Shown here in pieces: positions 1 to 7,447 of a stretch of 22,590 bases of DNA. Within the stretch, counting starts at the first letter, position 1. Every line of letters starts with the position of its first letter. A program made the translations under genes and the position numbers. The DNA is taken from NCBI GenBank assembly GCA_010024485.1, contig RGGX01000006.1, positions 1-22,590 on the forward strand, read 5' to 3'. The notes under the pieces are model-generated. The model was given only the letters and a program-made list of their open reading frames with translations. It did not search any database and was not told the DNA's origin. Source of the stretch: Actinomycetota bacterium (lineage in GTDB: Bacteria > Actinomycetota > Acidimicrobiia > Acidimicrobiales > Ilumatobacteraceae).

Positions 1-200
1 CATGCAGGCAGCATCACAAAACCTTGTACCCGTGACCCTGGAGCTTGGCGGAAAATCACCTGTCGTCATCGGTCGTAGTGCAAAACTTGATCTTGCGGGA
101 ACACGTCTGACATTCGGAAAACTTCTTAATGGTGGCCAACTGTGCCTGTCACCTGATTACGTTCTTGTACCTGAAGATATGGAAGAGCAACTCGTTGCGC
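1..200 (+). pseudogene. Aldehyde dehydrogenase fragment (coniferyl-aldehyde type), probably foreign
   Basis: An open frame entering from the left edge encodes an internal piece of an aldehyde dehydrogenase. The active-site Glu lies in LELGGKSP (E14 of the visible frame). The nucleophilic Cys lies in GQLCLSPDYVLVP (C48); the PDYVLVP that follows is typical of the coniferyl-aldehyde dehydrogenase subgroup. The match stops near residue 60-68, where the same frame becomes a metallopeptidase. Base composition is close to half G+C with AAA, CTT and GAA-rich codons, unlike the GC-ending codons of all other genes here. It lacks both its NAD-binding start and its C-terminal part. Most likely it is a chimeric join made in assembly or library preparation; recombination in the cell is possible but less likely. 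The right boundary is approximate (about 180-225). Confidence 0.75.
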
Positions 201-508
201 GTTTGGTCGACGAGGCGCTCTCCTCTTTGCCGGCCGAACTCCTCCCGGTGCTCGACAACGTCGCCGTACAGGTGCTCGACCGCGACGAGGACGAACCCGG
301 ACTGCTCGGGCTCTACGAGGGAGTGCCGCACACCGAGCGCACCGGCTCGGAGGGCCCCGATGTCGTCTCGGTGTTCCGACTGCCGCTCTGCGAGATGTGC
401 GACGACCTCGACGACCTCCGCGACGAGGTGCGGGTGACCGTCATCCACGAGCTCGCGCACGCGGCCGGCATCGACGACGAGCGCCTCGACGAACTCGGAT
501 GGGCGTGA
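201..508 (+). CDS. Minimal zinc metallopeptidase (zincin family), 5' end replaced
   Basis: This is the native part of the first open frame. It begins around VDEALSSLPAELLPVLDNVAV and ends with HELAHAAGIDDERLDELGW. HExxH (H149-H153 of the visible frame) and the following GxxDxxLxxLGW match the small actinobacterial metallopeptidase family with a minimal MMP-like fold (PF06262 type). The HExxH residues would bind zinc; the family's substrates are not well known. The visible part covers most of a protein usually near 110-130 residues, so only the first few native codons are likely missing, replaced by the aldehyde dehydrogenase fragment. The true start codon is therefore not in the window. The next gene starts 44 bases downstream from its own promoter-like element. 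Confidence 0.8.
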
Positions 509-540
509 GGCCGACCGTTCCCCCTTCGCTCCCCGCGGGA

Positions 541-546
541 TAGTTT
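541..546 (+). promoter_or_regulatory. -10 element TAGTTT for a leaderless transcript
   Basis: TAGTTT fits the actinobacterial -10 pattern TANNNT and lies exactly six bases before the GTG at 553, so transcription would start on or next to the start codon. There is no Shine-Dalgarno sequence upstream of that GTG. The same hexamer at the same distance precedes the sortase gene at 8203. No convincing -35 is visible. Confidence 0.55.
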
Positions 547-552
547 CACCCC

Positions 553-1299
553 GTGACCGACGAGACGCCGGAACACCTGCCACCGCCGCCGCCACCCGAC
601 CTGACGCCGCCTCCCGGGACGATCCCCACCCGTCGGGTCGGAGGCATCGCCACCGCCTCGACGGTCCTGGTGATGATCACCGCGGCCCTCGGCGTCGTGT
701 ACGCGGTGTTGAACGCCTTCTCCGTCGATGACGCGCGCGCCTACCTCGACGGGGTGACCACCGAGGACGAGTTCATCGCCGCGTACGGCGGGGCGCTCAC
801 CGTGCAACTGTTCCAGACCCTGTCGCAGGTGGCGGCGGGCGTACTGGCCGTGCTCTGGATGTTCCGGGTCACCGCCAACCACCGCGATCTCGGTCGCGAC
901 TCGTTCTGGGGTCCGGCGTGGGCGATCGCCGGATGGTTCGTTCCCCCGCTCATCCTCTACGTCATCCCCTTCCTCGTCCTGCGACAGATGTGGAAGGCCT
1001 CCGACCCCTCCGCCGACTGGCGGTCGAGTCGGGTCCCCCCGGTGGTGGGGCTGTGGTTCATCCTCTACGGCGTCGCCCCGCTCGCGATCGTCGCCGCCCA
1101 GGGATTCGGCAGCATGGGCGGGGTTGGGGCGGGCACCGACTCCGTCGCCGAACTGGTGGTCGACCAGCAGTCCGCGATCTGGGGGGCAGGGGTCCTCGGA
1201 GCCCTCGCGGCGGTGGCCTGGGTGGTCATGGTGCGCGCGATCACCGAACGCCACACCGCCCTCACCGGCGAGCGATCGAGCTCGGACGCGGCAGGTTGA
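553..1299 (+). CDS. DUF4328 domain membrane protein
   Basis: The protein has 248 residues, with a Pro-rich cytoplasmic N-terminus (residues 1-30) and about five membrane helices near residues 33-56, 78-102, 120-142, 165-187 and 208-230. The segment LWMFRVTANHRDLG, followed by a GPAWAIAGWFVPP helix and RQMWKASDP, is typical of DUF4328 proteins, common actinobacterial membrane proteins of unknown function. GTG is chosen as start because the protein begins there naturally and a TAGTTT -10 element sits six bases upstream. The sixA-like gene follows after 3 bases, so the two are probably co-transcribed. The family call is from memory of its motif pattern; no function is assigned. Confidence 0.75.
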   Translation: MTDETPEHLPPPPPPDLTPPPGTIPTRRVGGIATASTVLVMITAALGVVYAVLNAFSVDDARAYLDGVTTEDEFIAAYGGALTVQLFQTLSQVAAGVLAVLWMFRVTANHRDLGRDSFWGPAWAIAGWFVPPLILYVIPFLVLRQMWKASDPSADWRSSRVPPVVGLWFILYGVAPLAIVAAQGFGSMGGVGAGTDSVAELVVDQQSAIWGAGVLGALAAVAWVVMVRAITERHTALTGERSSSDAAG

Positions 1300-1302
1300 T
1301 CG

Positions 1303-1770
1303 ATGCCGATCTATCTCGTTCGTCACGCCAAAGCCGGGGAGCGGCGCGTCTGGGACGGTGATGACCGCGACCGGCCGCTGAGCGGGAAGGGTCGCGACCA
1401 GTCGAAGGCCCTGGCCGCGCGACTGCATCCCCACGCGCCACCGCTGCTGCTCTCCAGCCCGTACCTGCGCTGCGTCCAGACCCTCGAACCGCTGGCCGAA
1501 CGCTGCGGGTCACCGGTGACGATCGAGCAGCGACTCTGCGAGCACGAGCCGTTCGAGCCGGTGCTCGAGCTCCTCACCGAGGTTCCTGACAACACCGTGC
1601 TCTGCAGTCACGGCGACATCATCCCGGCGACCATCGTCGCCCTCGAGCGCCGTGGCCTCGAGATCGTGTCCACCCCGGATTGGCGAAAGGCCTCGGTGTG
1701 GGTGCTGAAGCGCTCCAAGCACGGCCGGCTGTCGAAGGCCAAGTGCTGGCCGCCTCCCGGCAAGGGCTGA
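1303..1770 (+). CDS. sixA: Histidine phosphatase, SixA-like
   Basis: This 155-residue protein of the histidine phosphatase superfamily starts with LVRHAKAGERRVWDGDDRDRPLSGKG. The catalytic RHA motif (R7, H8) forms the phospho-histidine intermediate; a second Arg is in SSPYLRCVQT (R56) and the second His in CSHGD (H103). Length and the RPLS-GKG segment fit SixA, which removes phosphate from phospho-histidine domains, but small members of this superfamily also act on other phosphoesters, so the substrate is uncertain. It starts 3 bases after the DUF4328 gene and ends 5 bases before the convergent ccm operon, leaving no room for a normal terminator between them. Confidence 0.8.
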   Translation: MPIYLVRHAKAGERRVWDGDDRDRPLSGKGRDQSKALAARLHPHAPPLLLSSPYLRCVQTLEPLAERCGSPVTIEQRLCEHEPFEPVLELLTEVPDNTVLCSHGDIIPATIVALERRGLEIVSTPDWRKASVWVLKRSKHGRLSKAKCWPPPGKG

Positions 1771-1775
1771 CGGGG

Positions 1776-2519
1776 TCAGTCCGACAGGTCGGCGAGTTCG
1801 GCGGCCAGGCCCTCGACCAGGCCGCGGACCTCACCCGGCGGGTCGGCGGCCAGACAGCCGTCGATGAGCGGTCGAGCGGTCGACGCGTCGCCCACGAAGC
1901 GATACTGGATGATGCCGAGGAAGCAGAACGGGTCCGGATAGGTCGGGTCCGCCTCGATGGCGGCGACCAGATCGTCGACGCCGAGTCCGAGCATCTCCCC
2001 GGCAGCGGCGGGGTCATCCATCTGGCGGGCGGTCAGCGCCCGACTCCAACCCCGGTAGGCGAGGGCCTCGGGCTGATCCGACTCGATGGCGAGCACGCGG
2101 TCGTAGGCGGCGATCGCGGCGTCGAGATCGGCCAGACCCGTTTGGCGGGCGGCCACGAGGAGCCGCGTGACCTCATCGCGCGGGTCGAGCCCGGTGATCT
2201 GCTCGCCGGGGAGCCGCTGACCCGAGGACGCCACGACGAACCACGAGGCCAGGGCCGCGACGGCGATCACCGCGAGGATGCCGAGCACCCCGGTGGTCGG
2301 CCGGCGTCGGGGTCCGGCACTCGGCGTCTCGGGAGAGGTGACCTCGACCTCGGAACCGTCGAGGAGCCGCGAGATACGGGCAGCGCGGGCCGTGTAGCCG
2401 TCGAGGAGCCGCCGGTGATCGTCCGCGTCGACATCCCCGGCGGAGCGCTCGCGCTCGAGATCGTCGATGGAGGCCAGCAGGAAGTCGAGTTCGTTGCGCA
2501 GAGCGTCCCGGTCGCTCAT
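1776..2519 (-). CDS. CcmI-like TPR protein of cytochrome c maturation
   Basis: The protein has 247 residues. Residues 1-55 form a helical, charged segment (ELDFLLASIDDLERERSAGD) that resembles the N-terminal coiled part of CcmI/CycH proteins. A single membrane helix follows at about 77-97, then an extracytoplasmic region with two or three TPR-like repeats (about 131-165 and 178-212). In proteobacteria, CcmI holds apocytochrome c for the CcmF/H heme lyase. It is the last gene of the ccm operon, and its ATG overlaps the ccmH stop by 4 bases (ATGA, 2516-2519). A GGGAGGGAG ribosome-binding site lies just upstream. The CcmI role is inferred from domain order and position. Confidence 0.75.
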   Translation of the reverse strand: MSDRDALRNELDFLLASIDDLERERSAGDVDADDHRRLLDGYTARAARISRLLDGSEVEVTSPETPSAGPRRRPTTGVLGILAVIAVAALASWFVVASSGQRLPGEQITGLDPRDEVTRLLVAARQTGLADLDAAIAAYDRVLAIESDQPEALAYRGWSRALTARQMDDPAAAGEMLGLGVDDLVAAIEADPTYPDPFCFLGIIQYRFVGDASTARPLIDGCLAADPPGEVRGLVEGLAAELADLSD

Positions 2520-3004
2520 CGGCTCCCTCCCGACCCGTCACCGTCCCGCTCGGCTCGGAGCCGTTCCACGAGTCGGCGATCGTCGTCGGTCGCCTCCCCC
2601 GACTGGACCGCGGCCTCCCGCCAGCGACGGAACGCCGAGGCGAGACCGGCGAGCGCGACCACGGCCGCCGTCACCGGAAGGGCCCAGGCCAGGGCATCGA
2701 GCCCAGTCGCGCGCGGGAGGAGCAGCACCTGCGCGCCATAGGCGTCGGCCACCTCAGCGATGACCTCGTCATCGGTGAGTCCTCCGGCCCGCACCCCCTC
2801 GCGCACCGCCGACCTGATGGCCTCCGAGGCGGGGTTGCGCGACTCGTAGACGCTCTCGCCGTCGCAGACCGGGCAGGCGATCCGGCGGCTGATGGCGTCG
2901 ATGCGATCACCCGGGTCGAGTGGACCGCCGTCGCGACTCGCCCCCACCGCGAGGGCACCGACCGTCACGAACAACACCGCGAGCCACGACAGCCGACGTC
3001 TCAC
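2516..3004 (-). CDS. ccmH: Cytochrome c maturation thiol reductase CcmH
   Basis: The protein has 162 residues: an N-terminal signal/anchor helix (about 5-22), the CcmH domain with the redox pair in ACPVCDGESV (C44 and C47), the conserved helix-rich stretch from ESRNPASEAIRSAVREGV to YGAQVLLLPR, then a second membrane helix (about 104-126) and a charged cytoplasmic tail. CcmH reduces the CXXCH cysteines of apocytochrome c so that heme can be attached outside the membrane. The usual LRC before the pair is IAC here. The GTG start at 3004 overlaps the ccmG stop (GTGA, 3001-3004), with GGGAGG four bases upstream. It sits between ccmG and the CcmI-like gene. Confidence 0.9.
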   Translation of the reverse strand: MRRRLSWLAVLFVTVGALAVGASRDGGPLDPGDRIDAISRRIACPVCDGESVYESRNPASEAIRSAVREGVRAGGLTDDEVIAEVADAYGAQVLLLPRATGLDALAWALPVTAAVVALAGLASAFRRWREAAVQSGEATDDDRRLVERLRAERDGDGSGGSR

Positions 3005-3546
3005 AGCGCCTCCCGGAGCCGCTGGATGGTGGTCGACAGGAACTCGGCGGTCACTTCGCCGATGACCCGACCCCTCACCGTGCCGGTCGGGTCGACGATC
3101 CAGGTCTCGGGGACCTGGGCCACCCCGAACGCGTTCTGGAAGCGGAACTCGTCGTCGAAGACGACCGGCCAGTCACCGCCGTTCTCGGCGAAGAACCGCT
3201 CGACCGCCTCCCGGTCATCGTGTTGCACGATGGTGTGCAGCTCCGCCCCGAGGGACCCGAGCCCAGCCTGCTCCTGGTCGAAGGCGACGAGTTCGGGGTG
3301 CTCCCGCTGACAGGGCACGCAGGTCGAGGTGAAGAAGTTCAACACCACCCACGAGCCGCGCCGACGCGACAACTCGAAGGTGCTCCCATCCTCGAGCGTT
3401 CCGGTGACCGCGGGCGCCGGTTGATCGAGGAGCGTGGTCTGCGCCGTCGATCCGGCGTCGGGATCCGCGCGCACGAGCACGATCAGCAGACCGACCGCCA
3501 GCACCGCGGCGAGGGAGGCCCCGAGACGGGCGGCACCGGCTCTCAC
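3001..3546 (-). CDS. ccmG: Thioredoxin-like thiol-disulfide protein CcmG/ResA
   Basis: The protein has 181 residues: one N-terminal membrane anchor (about 11-25) and an extracytoplasmic thioredoxin fold with TSTCVPCQREHPEL (C76 and C79) and the cis-Pro region VAQVPETWIVDPTG. It would pass electrons to CcmH or apocytochrome c. An open frame continues upstream to 3663, but that extra part overlaps ccmF and is not natural for the family. The GTG at 3546 shares a GTGA overlap with the ccmF stop (3543-3545), as do other junctions in this operon, so that start is preferred. No strong ribosome-binding site precedes it, so translation is probably coupled to ccmF. Confidence 0.9.
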   Translation of the reverse strand: MRAGAARLGASLAAVLAVGLLIVLVRADPDAGSTAQTTLLDQPAPAVTGTLEDGSTFELSRRRGSWVVLNFFTSTCVPCQREHPELVAFDQEQAGLGSLGAELHTIVQHDDREAVERFFAENGGDWPVVFDDEFRFQNAFGVAQVPETWIVDPTGTVRGRVIGEVTAEFLSTTIQRLREAL

Positions 3547-5519
3547 CGCGCGCCCCCGCTCAGCGACACCGAGGTCGGGTCCGTCGGACGACGGTGCAGA
3601 CGCGACGGGATCGCGCTCATCACCGTTCCGAGGGCCATGAGCGCCCCACCGATCCAGAGCCACAGGATCATCGGCTTGACGAACACCCGGAGCACCACGG
3701 TCGAGTCGCCGACCGATGGCGGGTTCGTGCCGTCGATCGTGAGGTACACGTCCTTGTCGAACCCGGTCCTGACGCTCGGCGTCCCGATGGTCATGCCCAT
3801 CTGCAGGTAGGTGGTGACCGCCGGGCCGTAGACCCCGGAACGGTCGAGGAGGACATCAGCGCGCGCGACATCGGTCCGCTCATCGACCTCCCGGACGACG
3901 TCGACCAGCTCGAAGGTGTGCCCTCCCCAGGCCACCTCGCGACCGCGTTCGAGCTCGATGGTCGCCGAATGGGTGTGGGTGTTGGAAGCCGCGAGGGCGA
4001 CCGCGATGAGGATGACGCCGAGGTGCACGACCATGCCGCCGTTCGTCCGACCGACGAGACCCCGCCAGCCGTGGCGCCGCGTCGAGAGCGCGACCTGGCG
4101 CAGCGCGGCTCCGGCTGCGAACCCTCCCAGGCCGAAGGCGACCAGTGGCGCCCACCCGTCGGCGCCGAGTACGACGGCCGACGCGAGTGACGCGGCGCCG
4201 ATCCACGCCGGCCAGAGCAGTCGCTCGGACAGCAGTTCCGTGGAGGCGGTCCTCCAGGGCAGCACCGGCGCCACCGCCATGAGGAAGAGCAGCACCAGCC
4301 CGATCGGCATCGAGAGTCGGTCGAAGTACGGCGCGCCGACGACCGTCTGGCGGTTCTGGACGACCTCGACGATGAGCGGGAAGACCGTGCCGAGGAGCAC
4401 GATGAAGGCGAACAGCGCGAACACGACGTTGTTGGCGAGGAAGGCTCCCTCCCTCGACAGCGGTGAGTCGATCGAGCCGGGGGCGCGCAGACGGTCGCCC
4501 CGCCAGCCGATGAGCAGGATCGACGTGATCACCACGAGGGCGAAGAATCCGAGCAGGTAGCCGTCCACCTCCCCGGCGGCGAAGGCATGGACGCTGTTGA
4601 TGATGCCCGACCGCGTGAGGAAGGTGCCGAGGATCGTGAGCGAGAACGTCGCCACCAGGAGCGAGAGGTTCCAGACCCTCAGCATCCCCCGACGCTGCTG
4701 GACGAGCACCGAGTGGATGTACGCCGTTCCGGTGAGCCACGGCAGCAGGCTCGCGTTCTCGACCGGATCCCAGGCCCACACACCGCTCCACCCGAGCACC
4801 TCGTAACTCCACCAGCCACCGAGGAGGATGCCGATCGTGAGGAAACCCCAGGAGAAGAGGGCCCAGCGGCGGGTCTCGAGGAGCCAGCCCTCCCCCACCC
4901 GGCCGGTCACGAGCGCCGCGATCGCGAAGGCGAAGGGCACCGTGAACCCGACATATCCGAGGTAGAGGATCGGCGGGTGGAACAGGACGAGGATGTGGTT
5001 CTGCAGGAGCGGGTTCGGCCCCGGCCCATCGAAGCCCACCGGCACGGTCGATCCGGCGGCGAACGGCGAGGCAGGCCCGAACGAGATGAGCGCGAAGAAC
5101 GTCGTGACCACGTACATGACCACGAGGGCCCAGGCGACGAGCGGGTCGTCGCGGCGCGACCGGAATCGGAGGGCGACCGCGGCGGTGAAGACCACCAGGA
5201 CGAGGACCCACAGCAGGATCGAGCCTTCGAGGGCGCTCCACATCGCGGCCACGTTGTAGAGGGTCGGCGTGGTGGAGGAACCGACCTGTTGGACGAACTC
5301 GATCGAGTAGTCGCGCTGGGCGAGCGCGATCTGCATCATCGCGACCGAGAGCACGGTGCCGAGGAGGGCCGGCCAGGCGAAGAGGTGGGTCTGGGCGATC
5401 GCCCGACGGTTCCCGCCGATGAGCGCCACGGCGCCTGAGGCCGCGCCGACGGCGGCCGCGACGAGGGTGATCAGGAGGCCCGCGTTGCCGAGGGCCAGGT
5501 TCACGCTGAGGGCTGGCAC
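3543..5519 (-). CDS. ccmF: Cytochrome c heme lyase CcmF
   Basis: This 658-residue polytopic membrane protein has about 14 hydrophobic segments. The tryptophan-rich heme-handling (WWD) region runs GGWWSYEVLGW then SGVWAWDPVENASLLPWL at about residues 234-261. Nearby His residues (LFHPPILYLGY, H181; YIHSV, H269) fit the family's heme ligands. CcmF takes heme from holo-CcmE and joins it to apocytochrome c with CcmH. Length is normal for the family. Two GTG starts are possible: 5519, which has GGGAG five bases upstream, and 5504, which makes a 4-base GTGA overlap with the ccmE stop. The longer form is listed; the difference is five residues. Confidence 0.93.
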   Translation of the reverse strand: MPALSVNLALGNAGLLITLVAAAVGAASGAVALIGGNRRAIAQTHLFAWPALLGTVLSVAMMQIALAQRDYSIEFVQQVGSSTTPTLYNVAAMWSALEGSILLWVLVLVVFTAAVALRFRSRRDDPLVAWALVVMYVVTTFFALISFGPASPFAAGSTVPVGFDGPGPNPLLQNHILVLFHPPILYLGYVGFTVPFAFAIAALVTGRVGEGWLLETRRWALFSWGFLTIGILLGGWWSYEVLGWSGVWAWDPVENASLLPWLTGTAYIHSVLVQQRRGMLRVWNLSLLVATFSLTILGTFLTRSGIINSVHAFAAGEVDGYLLGFFALVVITSILLIGWRGDRLRAPGSIDSPLSREGAFLANNVVFALFAFIVLLGTVFPLIVEVVQNRQTVVGAPYFDRLSMPIGLVLLFLMAVAPVLPWRTASTELLSERLLWPAWIGAASLASAVVLGADGWAPLVAFGLGGFAAGAALRQVALSTRRHGWRGLVGRTNGGMVVHLGVILIAVALAASNTHTHSATIELERGREVAWGGHTFELVDVVREVDERTDVARADVLLDRSGVYGPAVTTYLQMGMTIGTPSVRTGFDKDVYLTIDGTNPPSVGDSTVVLRVFVKPMILWLWIGGALMALGTVMSAIPSRLHRRPTDPTSVSLSGGAR

Positions 5520-5986
5520 GCCGACTCCCGCGCCTCCGAGAGGCGAGCGTCGTTCACGCTGACGTACTCATCGGAGTGCTTCACCTCGACCCGATCCCCG
5601 AGGAAGCGGTCGCGGTCGGAGTCGAAGTAACCGTGCACCACCACCGGGATGCACTCCTTGAAGATGCCGCCGGGCTCGCCGTCGTAGTCGACACCGATGA
5701 CGGCGTCGGCGAACTCGATGTCGAATCTCGTCGTCAGCCCGTCGGAGGTGACCGACCCCTCGGTGACGGTGCCCTGCAGGCGGAGGCGGCGGTCAGGGTC
5801 ACAGCCGTCGCGCTGCCCGACCTCGTCGACGTTGCAGTAGTAGTCGACCGCCGAGGTGAGGAACTGGGTCACGACCACACCCCCGGCGACGATCGCGACG
5901 ATCAGGATCAGGGTCGGCCCGATTCGTCGACGACGTCGGCTCGGGACCGGATCGACCGGACGCGGGGTCAGATCGGGAGCGGTCAC
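5501..5986 (-). CDS. ccmE: Heme chaperone CcmE
   Basis: The protein has 161 residues: an Arg-rich cytoplasmic start (RRRRRIGP), one membrane helix (about 22-44) and an OB-fold domain with RLRLQGTV and a C-terminal KHSDEYVS. H137 and Y141 form the HxxxY pair; in CcmE the His binds heme covalently. This is therefore the histidine type, not the CxxxY variant known from some other lineages. Extra Cys residues at 51, 62 and 112 may form disulfides outside the cell. The true start is the GTG at 5986, which overlaps the ccmD stop as GTGA; the much longer upstream open frame runs through ccmD and ccmC and is not real. Confidence 0.9.
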   Translation of the reverse strand: MTAPDLTPRPVDPVPSRRRRRIGPTLILIVAIVAGGVVVTQFLTSAVDYYCNVDEVGQRDGCDPDRRLRLQGTVTEGSVTSDGLTTRFDIEFADAVIGVDYDGEPGGIFKECIPVVVHGYFDSDRDRFLGDRVEVKHSDEYVSVNDARLSEARESACQPSA

Positions 5987-6135
5987 GTCCAGTACTTCTC
6001 CTCGTCGTCGACGAGTTCGCCGGAGCGACGTCCGGCTCGCAGCACCCAGAGGGCGAACCCTCCGATGACCACGACGGTCGCGGCGTAGGCGCCAAGGATG
6101 AACCCGGCGTCGCGCATGGCGAGGACGGCGCTCAC
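5983..6135 (-). CDS. ccmD: Small membrane protein CcmD
   Basis: This 50-residue frame is easily missed. After a GTG at 6135 it reads MSAVLAMRDAGFILGAYAA, then a hydrophobic helix ending in FALWVLRAGRR and a charged tail ending DDEEKYWT. One helix followed by Arg and acidic residues, sited between ccmC and ccmE, is the CcmD pattern. CcmD helps release holo-CcmE from the CcmABC complex. The GTG start overlaps the ccmC stop by 4 bases (GTGA), and GGAGGG lies five bases upstream, the best ribosome-binding site in the operon. An in-frame ATG at 6117 lacks such a site. The stop overlaps the ccmE GTG in the same way. Confidence 0.88.
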   Translation of the reverse strand: MSAVLAMRDAGFILGAYAATVVVIGGFALWVLRAGRRSGELVDDEEKYWT

Positions 6136-6741
6136 GAGGACCCTCCGCTCGGGCCGACCTCGGCCCGCCGCTCGGCGATCGCGCGATCGATGCCGCGGTC
6201 GGCGAGGAGGTCATCGAGGGCGATGGTGCGCGAGCGATGCAACAGGAGCCGCGAGCAGGCCGATCACCGCGCTGCGACGGGCTCGGCGCTCCCGGGTGCC
6301 GTCGAGTCCGCGAACGGCGAGGTAGCCGATGTACGTGACGAAGAGCAGCGCGGTGGTGGTGAGACGCGCGTCCCACTGCCAGTAGACGCCCCAGGTGATC
6401 CGACCCCAGAGCGAGCCGCTGATCAGCGTGAGGGCCATGAACACGACACCGATCTCGGCGCTCGCTCCCGCCACGCGGTCAAAGCCGAGCGAGTGACGCT
6501 TCCCGAACAGGTAGAGGGCGGAGCAGACCGCGGTGACGATGAAGGCGAGGTAGGCCAACCAGACGGTCGGCACGTGCACGTACATGATGCGCACGGCGTC
6601 GCCCTGGTCGACGTCGGCCGGTGACAGGACGAGCCCGAAGAGGCCGAGCCAGCCCAGCATCACGAGGGTGACGATGCCGAGGACTCGCGTCGCCCGGGTA
6701 CCGGTCGCGCGTCGGATGGAGGTCTGCGGTGAGGGGGTCAT
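6132..6741 (-). pseudogene. ccmC: Heme transporter subunit CcmC, broken by internal deletion and frame change
   Basis: The N-terminal part is clear: four membrane helices, YVHVPTVW with the first heme-ligand His (H56), and the WWD motif WGVYWQWDARLTT (117-129). The frame is good to about residue 163 (SAVIGLL), then runs into unrelated residues and stops at 6211. In another minus-strand frame a normal CcmC tail appears, LLLHRSRTIALDDLLADRG then RAIAERRAE, ending at 6132. Between the two the expected fifth and sixth helices are absent, including the second His and the WWRTLHQ loop. About 55-60 residues are missing and the join is out of frame (between about 6263 and 6249). The tail stop overlaps the ccmD start, which confirms that it belongs to ccmC. 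This is either a real lesion or an assembly error. Confidence 0.85.
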
Positions 6742-6757
6742 GGGCGCTGCTCGATTC

Positions 6758-7447
6758 TCAGTCCTCGATCAGGGTTCCGAACGCGAGGGCCCCGCCGACG
6801 CCGATCGCGACGGCGAAGACGAGGAGGAGGCCCACCCAGGGCCACCCCTCCGACACCGCCGTCCGGTCGGTTCCGAGCGCTGCCTCGACACCTCTCGTCG
6901 CCCCGATCAGGACGGGCGCCGCCACCGGCAGAACCAGGAGTGGAAGCAACGTCTCCCGTCCCGAACCACCGGCTGCGAGGCCTCCGTAGATCGTACCGAG
7001 GGCCGCGAGTCCGAGCGTGGCCGAGATCGCCGTTGTGACGAGGAGCACGATGCCCTCAGCCCGCGGCTCCGTCCCGTAGAGCACCACCGCGAGACCGAGG
7101 AGGACCGTCACGAGCACCAGCAACTCGATCGCGAGGGCCGCGGCCTTGCCGAGGAACAGCGCGATCGGGTCGACGCCGGCGACCCGGAGCGACTCCATGG
7201 CCCCATCGGCGGTCTCCAGTCCGAAGGAGCGCTGCACCGTCGAGAGGCTTGAGAACAGCACGGCGAGCCACACCAGGCCGGGGGCGGCGCGCTCGAGTAC
7301 ACCGCCGGTGCCGAGGGCGAAGGCGAAGACCACCATGACCAGACCGGAGAAGGGCAGCACCTGGTTGACCAACACGCGCGAGCGTCGCTCGATGAGGAGG
7401 TCCTTGGCAGCGAGCCGACGGGCCAGGCGAATGCGTCCGGGACTCAC
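6758..7447 (-). CDS. ccmB: Heme ABC transporter membrane subunit CcmB
   Basis: This 229-residue membrane protein has about six helices and the CcmB-type segments SRVLVNQVLPFSGLVMVVFAF, FSSLSTVQRSFGLETADGAMESL and GKAAALAIELL. CcmB is the membrane partner of the CcmA ATPase, and the complex drives release of heme-loaded CcmE from CcmC/CcmD. Its GTG start overlaps the ccmA stop by 4 bases (7444-7447), with GGAGG four bases upstream. ccmC starts 16 bases after its stop. Length and order are normal for the family. Confidence 0.9.
   Translation of the reverse strand: MSPGRIRLARRLAAKDLLIERRSRVLVNQVLPFSGLVMVVFAFALGTGGVLERAAPGLVWLAVLFSSLSTVQRSFGLETADGAMESLRVAGVDPIALFLGKAAALAIELLVLVTVLLGLAVVLYGTEPRAEGIVLLVTTAISATLGLAALGTIYGGLAAGGSGRETLLPLLVLPVAAPVLIGATRGVEAALGTDRTAVSEGWPWVGLLLVFAVAIGVGGALAFGTLIED

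Noticed and set aside
201..508. Reading the first open frame as a genuine dehydrogenase-peptidase fusion enzyme
   Set aside because: Both parts are truncated at the join, composition changes there, and the dehydrogenase lacks its cofactor domain and C-terminal half.
313..1434. Long minus-strand open frame of 373 codons opposite the metallopeptidase, DUF4328 and sixA genes
   Set aside because: Composition is Arg/Gly/His-rich with no domain; such antisense frames arise from the GC-ending codons of the real genes.
1771..1775. Search for a terminator between convergent sixA and the ccm operon
   Set aside because: Only five bases separate the genes and no stable hairpin with a T-run is visible around them.
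3547..3663. 39-codon N-terminal extension of ccmG
   Set aside because: It lies inside ccmF, lacks family resemblance, and the GTG at 3546 makes a standard 4-base overlap.
3880..5241. Minus-strand 453-codon frame overlapping ccmF in another frame
   Set aside because: Arg/Pro-rich shadow of ccmF, which is full length and has its heme motifs.
5987..6376. 130-codon N-terminal extension of ccmE
   Set aside because: It runs through ccmD and the ccmC tail in a wrong frame and is Arg-rich; the GTG at 5986 overlaps the ccmD stop and gives normal CcmE length.
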